In this document: positions 39,001 through 46,008 of the stretch, piece by piece
Layout of the letters: each line of letters opens with the position of its first letter
Numbering within the stretch: the first letter of the stretch is position 1
Source of the DNA: Puniceicoccaceae bacterium
Lineage (GTDB): Bacteria; Verrucomicrobiota; Verrucomicrobiia; Opitutales; Coraliomargaritaceae
Reading direction: 5' to 3'
Length of the DNA: 64,000 bases
NCBI GenBank assembly: GCA_018402305.1
Contig: JAGYJE010000004.1
Span: forward strand, 62,001 to 126,000
Program-made: the position numbers and the translations under genes
The notes under the pieces: generated by a model
Databases searched by the model: none
Told to the model about the DNA's origin: nothing
The model's input: the letters and a program-made list of their open reading frames with translations, nothing else

Positions 39001-40311
39001 ATCGATACCGCCAGTGCGGATATCACCGATGGCAATGCGTGGACGCTGGTGGACGTCGCAACGCTGACGGAGACATTCAGCGGCACCTTCGCCGTGCAGG
39101 GCTATACGGAAGCGGCCAATGTGTGGACGCTGGTGGACGGCAACAATACCTGGACGTTCACCGAAGCAACAGGCGTGCTTGGTCTGGCCGTTGCAGGAGG
39201 AGCTCCGCCGCCCAATACTCTGTTTTCAACGGATTTTGAGTTGGACACCATTGGCGCTGAGCCTGCTGGTTTCGCAGCCGTTCAGGATACGGGCTTTGCA
39301 GGGAACTCACTGGACGTCATTGCTGCGGAGTCCTCGTTTGTCGATGGCCCTGGTTCAGCCACTACTGGCGGCCCCGGCTCCCAGGCGCTCCAATGGCTCG
39401 ATACCAACAGCACGGACAGCAACCCCGATCTTCTAGCCATTGACCTCGCTACTGGAACGACGAAGGATCTCGTGATCCGTTTCGATTTCCTCAATGTAAG
39501 TGGTAATAATCTGCGTCTCCAAGTGCTCGATGACACGGGCACCCGCGGAATCCGGCTGGACTTGGATAACGGTGGTACGATCAAGAACAATGGCACCGGC
39601 GATACACTTGAATTTACAAGTAACAACAAGTGGCATGCCTTGGAAATTACGACCAATCTGGCGAACGACACATACGATCTGGTTATCGAGCGGGATGACA
39701 GAGGATCCCCGAAAACCTTCACCGACCTTCCGTTCAACAGCGCAATTGCGAATATCGCCACGATGGAATTTGTCGATTTCTCGGGGGCAAGCAACACCGC
39801 TGAATACTACATTGACAACATATCAATCGTGGAGGTGGCAGCCGCCAGTGCATACGATTCCTGGGCGAGCACGATGGGCCTGACCGTCGGCGTTAATGAC
39901 GGCACCGCGGACAATCCGGACGGCGACGACCTGAACAACCTTGCCGAGTTCGCCCTGGACGGTGATCCGCTCACCGCAACTCATATCCATAAGATCGCCT
40001 ATCAATTGGCAACCCTCGGCGCCGAGGATGCCATTACGATCACGACGCCAGTGCGCAATGGCGCGGTATTCTCTGGCGTGAGCGAGCAGGTCTCCGCGGA
40101 TATCGACGGGGTAATCTATCGCGTGAGTGGCAGCGCAGATTTGGCGAGCTGGGCACTCTTAGTCAGCGAAGTTACCGGGGGTGACGCCACCACAATCCAG
40201 TCTGGATTGCCGACGTTGTCTTCGGGATGGACTTATCGCACCTTCCGCCTTGCCGACGATATTGATAATTTGACCAAGGGGTTTCTCCGCCTGAGGGTTG
40301 AGCAGCCATAG
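36082..40311 (+). CDS. giant modular parallel beta-helix protein
   Basis: The protein has about 1409 aa. The start is uncertain: ATG 36082, or 36151, which begins the hydrophobic signal TCIVTGLVNLLVTSSAWG. Two right-handed parallel beta-helix domains come first (nt 36240-37100 and 37140-38080), with many NT-N/SG turns (AVIDNICQSNTTAGIELS; TDNTITNCNMDGIDIDSFS). Next comes autotransporter-like module B (38120-39200), then module A (39220-39835), and a C-terminal NPDGDDLNNLAEFALDGDPL calcium-binding-like and beta-sandwich domain. The helices resemble those of the protein at 45988. Parallel beta-helices occur in polysaccharide lyases, GH28, GH82 and epimerases, so this is a candidate polysaccharide-cleaving or binding protein on the surface. 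No family could be assigned. Confidence 0.75.
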   Translation: MNVLSQCLKCLDAARISAPSLSPMTCIVTGLVNLLVTSSAWGLYTPPSNSFIAPGETPVILDITSGTIAQVQQQIDDARTANPSDYIIINLSGTYTVSTTPLVLSSKQILYLNGMIEASSPTATATSLISVGSGESFVAIMGFGPGSILDGQTADMHGVEVIASSRVVIDNLTVQDTGRDGLSVQGLGNTVWDAQISISRCNVSGSGDSGIRLYDANQCAVIDNICQSNTTAGIELSADTTALGNNTCNSNATGISVSGANNSLYSNTCDGNAVGVDLTATSDTTSLTANTVSTNSTTGIVVDGSNNTIFDNTYSGNTLNLDSQGSSNHIVASLVALDGTGNDYFYPPTARNPHSSTAIANGKGRHNLTITSTTIDSVQTQYDAAVTANPNDVIVLTLDGTFTLGAKPLDLSSYTCVLLEATTTIDSDASTTAAYAIEATGESFISISGGTLDGNLELVGGVEFTNCSMILIDGVTMLNSGDKAVRGTSDMIHLVDGSAPMIVRGCTIDTCDARGIWSQGSGCLITDNTITNCNMDGIDIDSFSSKCLVANNTCTDHLRYGIFLEEGANRNIVIDNDLRRSQIGVNVFSFNAGPTQYNSVLCNNIDSNKRALRDGDNPGKETKHNYFYNNVGTNNTEWGIASQTANNYYSENMLINNFDNDWTANTVFFNPTQVGGTRETTGTTFDMTLTSTWDAGVLPSPRDTPSFLYAGTYTAPATSILTWDGISVDATGVEINPSSGGNSYTINLGSGGITGTQGLSVMGQNITLNLGATDQSWTVPLNNFRPAIIGTGTITYTNPGRLWLRSNANFGFEGTWRADSGTIQPERQTDWSGSNGKVVGELLNNGGLRLSHNTSYNRIAVNLVGDGFLKATGASTDDGQASTLTTGSWVNHGDIWGSGNLTVTSNSNYGKLVVDGDISHTGDTTVDNKSAGVTLELGSTSTYTFTPAANGTNNQINGLDATNSKLNANGTFIIDTASADITDGNAWTLVDVATLTETFSGTFAVQGYTEAANVWTLVDGNNTWTFTEATGVLGLAVAGGAPPPNTLFSTDFELDTIGAEPAGFAAVQDTGFAGNSLDVIAAESSFVDGPGSATTGGPGSQALQWLDTNSTDSNPDLLAIDLATGTTKDLVIRFDFLNVSGNNLRLQVLDDTGTRGIRLDLDNGGTIKNNGTGDTLEFTSNNKWHALEITTNLANDTYDLVIERDDRGSPKTFTDLPFNSAIANIATMEFVDFSGASNTAEYYIDNISIVEVAAASAYDSWASTMGLTVGVNDGTADNPDGDDLNNLAEFALDGDPLTATHIHKIAYQLATLGAEDAITITTPVRNGAVFSGVSEQVSADIDGVIYRVSGSADLASWALLVSEVTGGDATTIQSGLPTLSSGWTYRTFRLADDIDNLTKGFLRLRVEQP

Positions 40312-40360
40312 GATCCTATTCATGATTATAAACAAGCGCCTCATCCCTGCGGGAAGTTAC

Positions 40361-41074
40361 ATGCGTAAGCGGTTTGCCTCTTTGGGTGCAATTGCGCTTT
40401 TGGCCTATGCTGGTTTCGCAGCCATAGCTATCGCGCAAAGCGCTGATGCTGCCTCCGTACAACCGGCGCCAACTACAGTGCCCAATAACAACCGCTACAA
40501 GGCGGGGCTCTGGTTGGCTGAGCAGCGGGCAAAGGTCGATGCGATGAAGGACGGCTGCGACCTCATCTTTATCGGCGATTCGATTACCTTTGCGTGGGAT
40601 TGGCACTTGTGGCGGCAGTATTACAAGCCCCGTCGCGCACTGAACTTCGGCATCCCCGGCGATACGGTTCAGAACGTCCTTTATCGTTTGGACTACGAAG
40701 GGCTCAAGGCATTACAGCCCAAGGTAGCGGTCATCCTTGTCGGCACAAATAATGGCGGTCCTGCATCCGAGACTGCCCAGGGTATACTTGCGGTGATTGA
40801 AAAGACACAGGAGCTTTTCCCTGAAGTAAAAATTATACTCATGGACATTCTGCCCACGGCGCGCCGCACGGAGCACATTACAGCAACCAATGAAATCATT
40901 CGTGGATTCGCGGATAACAAATCGGTATTTCGCCTGAACCTTGCGGAACGCATGAGGCCGGAAGGCGATTCCTGGAAGGGGCTTAAGGCTGACAAGCTGC
41001 ACCTGAGCCCTGAGGGCTATGCCATCTGGGCAGAATCGATGGAGCCTTTGCTAAAGAAGCTGTTGAATGAGTAA
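40361..41074 (+). CDS. SGNH/GDSL hydrolase, PAF-acetylhydrolase-like
   Basis: This 237-aa exported protein starts at ATG 40361, chosen because a GGGAAG ribosome site lies 7 bases upstream and a clear signal follows (MRKRFASLGAIALLAYAGFAAIAIAQS). Block I is LIFIGDSITFAWDW (Ser 74), block II is NFGIPGDTVQNVLYRL, block III is LVGTNNGG, and block V is DKLHLSPEGY with the Asp-His pair. This type (GDSL-like lipase/acylhydrolase) often deacetylates glycans in PULs. It follows the giant beta-helix gene by about 50 bases. Substrate is not known. Confidence 0.88.
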   Translation: MRKRFASLGAIALLAYAGFAAIAIAQSADAASVQPAPTTVPNNNRYKAGLWLAEQRAKVDAMKDGCDLIFIGDSITFAWDWHLWRQYYKPRRALNFGIPGDTVQNVLYRLDYEGLKALQPKVAVILVGTNNGGPASETAQGILAVIEKTQELFPEVKIILMDILPTARRTEHITATNEIIRGFADNKSVFRLNLAERMRPEGDSWKGLKADKLHLSPEGYAIWAESMEPLLKKLLNE

Positions 41075-41123
41075 ACAGTGATACTACACATACGAAAAAA
41101 AATCCTAAGAACACTAACAAAGC

Positions 41124-42698
41124 ATGAAATTCCCTCTAATTCTTCGCGTCACATTAAGCATATGCTTTTCTATTATAACGCCCTTACTAAAGGCCGAGGT
41201 CAAACAGGCGGATGTCATCGTTTATGGAGGCACTGCTGGTGGGGTCATGGCTGGCATTGCTGCTACGAAGCAGGGAGCCAGTGTCCTTGTTCTTGAGCCA
41301 GGTAATCACGTCGGCGGGATGTTGTCCAGCGGCCTTGGCCGCACCGACATGGATCGCCAGCAGCATGTGATCGGGGGCTTGTCTCTGGAGTTTTTTCAAC
41401 GCGTGGGCGCACATTATGGCGAGGGTGCAGGCTGGATGTTCGAGCCGCATGTTGCGGAGAAAGTGATGAACGCCATGCTTGCGGAGCATGACGTCACGGT
41501 GCTGTTTGGCAAAAGTCTGGATTCGGTCGTTAAAGAGAACGGGCGTATCCGTTCGCTCAAAACGACTGATGGTGACGATTACGTTGCAAACGTGTTTATT
41601 GATGCCAGTTACGAGGGCGACTTGATGGCCAAAGCCGGCGTTTCCTACACCTTTGGCCGCGAGGGCAGAGAGCGTTATCAGGAATCCTTGGCGGGTCGCC
41701 GGGAAATCCTGCGTGGCAAGCATCAGCTCAACCACAAGATATCTCCATTCAAAGACGGCAAGCTGTTACCCCATATCACAGCCGAAGAGGATCTAGCCCC
41801 CGTGGGTGCGGGTGACGGAAAAATTCAGAGCTACTGTTTCCGCTTGTGCCTGACCGATGTTCCCGAAAATCGAATTCCTATAGAAAAGCCCGAAGGCTAC
41901 GACCCCGACCGCTATGAATTGCTCCGGCGCTGCTTTGAGGTGGATGGGGAGAAGGTGGTGGGGTCACTCGGTATCAAGAAAATGCCCAATGGTAAGTCCG
42001 ACGTTAACAGTGGCTGGGGCATTTCGCTGAACCTCCTAGGGGCCAACCAGGATTACCCGGACGCTACGCCCGAGCGGCGCAAGGAAATTTGGGATGAGCA
42101 CATGAGTTGGACGCATGGGATGGTTTACTATTTGCAGAATGATCCATCTGTGCCCGAGAACACGCGCAAGTTCTACCGCGAATGGGGACTGTGCAAGGAC
42201 GAGTTTACCGATAACGGCGGCTGGCCGCATCAGCTCTACATCCGCGAAGCACGCCGCATGCTCGGCGAGCATGTGCTAACCCAGCATGACCTAATGACGC
42301 AGCAGCGGAAATACGACTGCATCGGCATCGCGGGCTACAATATTGATATTCGTGAGGTTCAATGGGTCGCATTACGCACGTTCTATTTTCCCAACGTCAC
42401 CGACGAGGTGTATATGGAAGGCTACTTGAGCCATCCGGTTGAACCCTGGGACATCCCCTATCGTGCTATGCTGCCGCGCTACAGCGAATGCCAGAACCTG
42501 CTCGTCCCAGTGTGCATCAGTGCTTCCACCGTTGCCTATGCATCTTTTCGGATGGAACCGCAATACATGATTGCCGGGCAGTCCGCAGGCGTAGCCGCAG
42601 CAATCGCCAGCGAAAAGGTTATTCCTGTGCATCGTGTACCGATGGATGCGTTGCAGGAGGCTCTCATACGCGAAGGACAGATTATCAAATTACCGTGA
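41124..42698 (+). CDS. secreted FAD-dependent oxidoreductase (FAD_oxidored type)
   Basis: The 524-aa protein has a signal peptide (LILRVTLSICFSIITPLLKA) and then a Rossmann FAD-binding motif ADVIVYGGTAGGVMAGIAATKQGASVLVLEPG, with GGMLSSGLGRTD right after. The C-terminal part contains MEPQYMIAGQSAGVAAAIA, which closes the FAD site. It belongs to the PF12831-like group that is frequent in Planctomycetes and Verrucomicrobia, often beside glycosidases and sulfatases. The reaction is generally unknown; oxidation of a sugar residue or of a released oligosaccharide is possible. A Sec rather than Tat signal is odd for an FAD enzyme, since the cofactor must then be loaded outside the cytoplasm. Confidence 0.88.
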   Translation: MKFPLILRVTLSICFSIITPLLKAEVKQADVIVYGGTAGGVMAGIAATKQGASVLVLEPGNHVGGMLSSGLGRTDMDRQQHVIGGLSLEFFQRVGAHYGEGAGWMFEPHVAEKVMNAMLAEHDVTVLFGKSLDSVVKENGRIRSLKTTDGDDYVANVFIDASYEGDLMAKAGVSYTFGREGRERYQESLAGRREILRGKHQLNHKISPFKDGKLLPHITAEEDLAPVGAGDGKIQSYCFRLCLTDVPENRIPIEKPEGYDPDRYELLRRCFEVDGEKVVGSLGIKKMPNGKSDVNSGWGISLNLLGANQDYPDATPERRKEIWDEHMSWTHGMVYYLQNDPSVPENTRKFYREWGLCKDEFTDNGGWPHQLYIREARRMLGEHVLTQHDLMTQQRKYDCIGIAGYNIDIREVQWVALRTFYFPNVTDEVYMEGYLSHPVEPWDIPYRAMLPRYSECQNLLVPVCISASTVAYASFRMEPQYMIAGQSAGVAAAIASEKVIPVHRVPMDALQEALIREGQIIKLP

Positions 42699-42740
42699 GT
42701 ATTTCCTCGCGAATAAAATCTACCCGTCACCCATTTTCAT

Positions 42741-44579
42741 ATGACCATACACACTCATTCGCTTATCGCCCAATGCCTGCTAGCCAGTATCGCATTTTTA
42801 CCGTTAATCGTACAAGCCGATGGAGTATCATCGGAATCTACGCACGCATCCTCCAACTTGAATACCGCTTTGGGTGATTTCTCAAAAGACGGGCGTCTAG
42901 CCTGGTGGAGTGAGGCACGGTTTGGCATGTTTATTCACTGGGGCGTCTATGCTGATCTAGCAGGCGAGTGGAGGGGCGAGAAAGTCGATGGTTATTCCGA
43001 GCATATCAAGCGTATTTGCAAAATTAATCGCACTGATTACATCAACGAGGTCGTCAAGCCCTTCAATCCGACAGCCTATGACGCTGAGGAGTGGGTCCGC
43101 ATTGCCAAGGAAGCGGGAATGGGCTATATCGTTTTCACGGCAATGCATCACGATGGCGTAGCGATGTATGATTCCGATGTGGACAATCTTAATGTGGTGG
43201 ACATGAGCCGTTTCGGGCGCGATCCCTTGCGGGAACTGAAAGACGCCTGCGACAAGCATGGGATCAAACTGGGCTTCTACTACTCTCACGCTGCGGATTG
43301 GTCACTGTCAGGGGATCCGCGCTATCCAGAGCCCAACGGGCCCGAGCGACGCAAGGCATGCGTGGAGAAAAAAGTGCTGCCGCAGATGCGTGAACTCATC
43401 CGTAATTATGAGCCCGACTTGATCTGGGGGGATACCCCGCATCACAATCCCCATGAACTGAATGTGGAAATCTTGGAAGCGGTACGAGAAGAGGACAGCT
43501 CTATCATAATCAATGGCAGGCTTGCTAGGGGAATGGGAGACTACATGACCACCTCCGATCGTCCGGCCGAATTCAGGCTGATGCGTGATCCTTCCGAGCA
43601 ATACTGGGAGGCCATCCCCACCACGAACGAATCCTACGGTTACCACCAACACGATCATTCCCACAAGCCCGCATCCCATTTTATACAATTACTGGCGAAG
43701 GCAGCCGCACGCGGGGGCAACTTGCTCATGAACATTGGGCCACGTGGTGATGGAACATTCGCGCCCGAGGATATGCAAATTCTTCAGGAAGTAGGACAGT
43801 GGTGGCGTATTCATTCCGAATCCATCCACGGCACACAGAGGACTCCGCTAGCCCCGCAAAGTTGGGGCGAGTCCACACTTAAGGGCAATCGCCTGTTTTT
43901 GCATGTATTCGAGTGGCCCTCCGATGGGCGCCTGCTGGTCGGTGGCCTGAGTGGGGAAATTCTGCGCGCGTCATACCTGTCCGATAACAGTCACGAACTT
44001 TCATACGAGAAGATAGGGGCGGATGTATTGTTCCATCTCCCTAAGAAGGCTCCAGATGCCGCCAACAGCGTAATTCAAGTCGAATTCAAGGATCCCCCAA
44101 CCGGTGATGATACACTGTTGCTACAGACCAACTATACTAACGAGCTGAGCGTCTTTATGGCGGAACTACTTGGCCAGACCCCAGATCTTAAGTATTGGAA
44201 ACTGAGTCAAGGCATGTCTGATTCCGCGCATGTAAAAGGCTGGACACAAAAAAGCTGTGCGGTGCGCTGGCCCGTCCGCGTCGCCCAATCGTGCGACTTT
44301 GATGTGATTGTCCACTACGACACACCGGGAAAGTGGGGCGCTCCTCCCCGGCCAAATCAATACGGGGGCGCATTTTCCGTAAAAATCGGCGGTCACACCA
44401 TGCACGGCGAGGTTGCCAGTCAAGGCATGGACATCGCTGTTGAGCTGGGGCGCGTGTCGCTGCAACCGGGAAAGGTTGACATTCTAGTCTCAGCGGACAA
44501 GATTTCAGGGGAAGAATTGATGCGCCTGAAAAACATCACGCTACGCCCTGCTGGACTACCTAGTAAAGCGGCGCAATAA
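42741..44579 (+). CDS. GH29 alpha-L-fucosidase, exported
   Basis: This 612-aa enzyme removes terminal alpha-L-fucose. It has a signal peptide, the family start WWSEARFGMFIHWGVYADLAGEW, AKEAGMGYIVFTAMHHDGVAMYDS and LGFYYSHAADWS. The likely nucleophile is Asp231 in DLIWGDTPHH. A C-terminal beta-sandwich (SVKIGGHTMHG...VELGRVSLQPGKVDILVSADKISGEEL) matches a fragment found in the relic region at 13604. It lies between the FAD enzyme and a sulfatase with short spacings, so an operon is likely. It is one of three fucose-related families in this region (GH29, GH95, GH141-like), which points to fucoidan or another fucosylated glycan. Confidence 0.93.
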   Translation: MTIHTHSLIAQCLLASIAFLPLIVQADGVSSESTHASSNLNTALGDFSKDGRLAWWSEARFGMFIHWGVYADLAGEWRGEKVDGYSEHIKRICKINRTDYINEVVKPFNPTAYDAEEWVRIAKEAGMGYIVFTAMHHDGVAMYDSDVDNLNVVDMSRFGRDPLRELKDACDKHGIKLGFYYSHAADWSLSGDPRYPEPNGPERRKACVEKKVLPQMRELIRNYEPDLIWGDTPHHNPHELNVEILEAVREEDSSIIINGRLARGMGDYMTTSDRPAEFRLMRDPSEQYWEAIPTTNESYGYHQHDHSHKPASHFIQLLAKAAARGGNLLMNIGPRGDGTFAPEDMQILQEVGQWWRIHSESIHGTQRTPLAPQSWGESTLKGNRLFLHVFEWPSDGRLLVGGLSGEILRASYLSDNSHELSYEKIGADVLFHLPKKAPDAANSVIQVEFKDPPTGDDTLLLQTNYTNELSVFMAELLGQTPDLKYWKLSQGMSDSAHVKGWTQKSCAVRWPVRVAQSCDFDVIVHYDTPGKWGAPPRPNQYGGAFSVKIGGHTMHGEVASQGMDIAVELGRVSLQPGKVDILVSADKISGEELMRLKNITLRPAGLPSKAAQ

Positions 44580-44616
44580 TGATTATCGATGAGCCCAGTT
44601 GCCAGAACCCTGCCCA

Positions 44617-46008
44617 ATGAAAATAGTTACGCTTTTTATAGTCCTCTTCGTTCAACTGTCAGGCACATTATGTGCAATCAACAAGCCCAATGTCGTCGTC
44701 TTCCTCGTCGATGACTTTAGCGCGGGCGCATTGTCTGCCTATGGTAGCGATCTTCACGAAACACCGAATATCGATCGATTGGCGGCGAGCGGCGCGTCCT
44801 TTACGCAGGGATATGCGGCTTGTACCGTATGCTCTCCCAGTCGTGCCGCCATCCTGACTGGCAAGGCACCTGCGCGGATCCGTCTCACCGACTGGATCGC
44901 AGGGCACCTCTCCAAAGCGAAAGGGCGCAAGTTACTGCTGCCTGATTGGACAAAGTTCGTCAACCACTCGGAGGAAACTCTGGCAGAGGCACTGAAGAGC
45001 GAAGGGTATAAGACAGGCTTTTTCGGCAAGTGGCACCTAATGCCTTACACCAATCCTGCGATAGTCGACCAGCATTACCCTGAAAACCACGGCTTTGATC
45101 TAAATATCGGAGGACGTGAATGGGGACAGCCTAAAGGCGAGGGGAAATACTTCCATCCATTCGCCATGCCCAACATGGATAGTCAGCCAGGTGACTTTCT
45201 AACCGACCGGCTTACGGATTATGCAGTCGGATTTATTGAAGAGAATAAGGAGAAGCCTTTCCTGCTCTATTTTTCGTATTACACAGTCCATTCCCCGTTC
45301 ATGGGAAAGCCGGATCTGGTCAAAAAGTACCGAGAAAAAGCCGCCAAGGGCGACTATCGGCAGACCGACCCTGATTACGCTGCAATGGTGGAGAGCCTTG
45401 ATGACAGTGTGGGACGGGTAATCTCAAAACTGAACGAGGAGGGTTTGGCCGATAACACTCTGATTATATTTACTAGTGATAATGGCTCAGACAAGCATGA
45501 CTACACAGCAGGGTTAAGAAATTGCAAAGCTTATGCCTATGAAGGCGGTGTGCGTGTGCCCCTGTTTGTAGCGGGGTTGGGTATCCCCGCTGGCCAAAAA
45601 ATCGACGCCCCAGCAATCGGCATGGACCTGTATCCTACGATTTTAGACATTACTGGACTGTCGCTCAAACCGAGTCAGCATGTAGATGGGATTAGTTTGA
45701 AGCCGATACTTTACGGAACAAGTGAACCCGTGGATCGTGCTCTATACTGGCACTACCCCCACTATCACCGCACCCCGCCCTACGGGGCAGTCGTGAAAGA
45801 TGATTACAAGCTTATCGAATTCTTTGAGGATGGTTCTCTCGAGCTGTATAACCTCAAAAATGATCCTTCAGAGTCCACGAACCTTTCCGCTGCCCAGAAA
45901 GATCTGGCAGCAGAACTGCTAGCCGAACTAAGGCAATGGCGCATACATGTTGGTGCACAAATGATGGCCTTGAACCCAGTGCATAGTTCACAGCCCAAGA
46001 AGGAATAA
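44617..46008 (+). CDS. S1-family sulfatase
   Basis: This 463-aa enzyme hydrolyses sulfate esters from carbohydrates. ATG 44617 gives a clean signal peptide (MKIVTLFIVLFVQLSGTLCA). Metal-binding VVFLVDDFSAGAL replaces the usual DD-LG. The formylglycine motif is ACTVCSPSRAAILTGKAPAR with Cys72 as the modified residue. FGKWHL, IIFTSDNGSD and ALYWHYPHYHRTPPYGAVVKDDYKLIEFFE also fit. The C-terminus resembles S1_16-like members from marine bacteria. A maturase (anSME) is needed but is not in this window. It follows the GH29 gene, and its 3' end overlaps the convergent beta-helix gene by 21 bp. Confidence 0.93.
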   Translation: MKIVTLFIVLFVQLSGTLCAINKPNVVVFLVDDFSAGALSAYGSDLHETPNIDRLAASGASFTQGYAACTVCSPSRAAILTGKAPARIRLTDWIAGHLSKAKGRKLLLPDWTKFVNHSEETLAEALKSEGYKTGFFGKWHLMPYTNPAIVDQHYPENHGFDLNIGGREWGQPKGEGKYFHPFAMPNMDSQPGDFLTDRLTDYAVGFIEENKEKPFLLYFSYYTVHSPFMGKPDLVKKYREKAAKGDYRQTDPDYAAMVESLDDSVGRVISKLNEEGLADNTLIIFTSDNGSDKHDYTAGLRNCKAYAYEGGVRVPLFVAGLGIPAGQKIDAPAIGMDLYPTILDITGLSLKPSQHVDGISLKPILYGTSEPVDRALYWHYPHYHRTPPYGAVVKDDYKLIEFFEDGSLELYNLKNDPSESTNLSAAQKDLAAELLAELRQWRIHVGAQMMALNPVHSSQPKKE

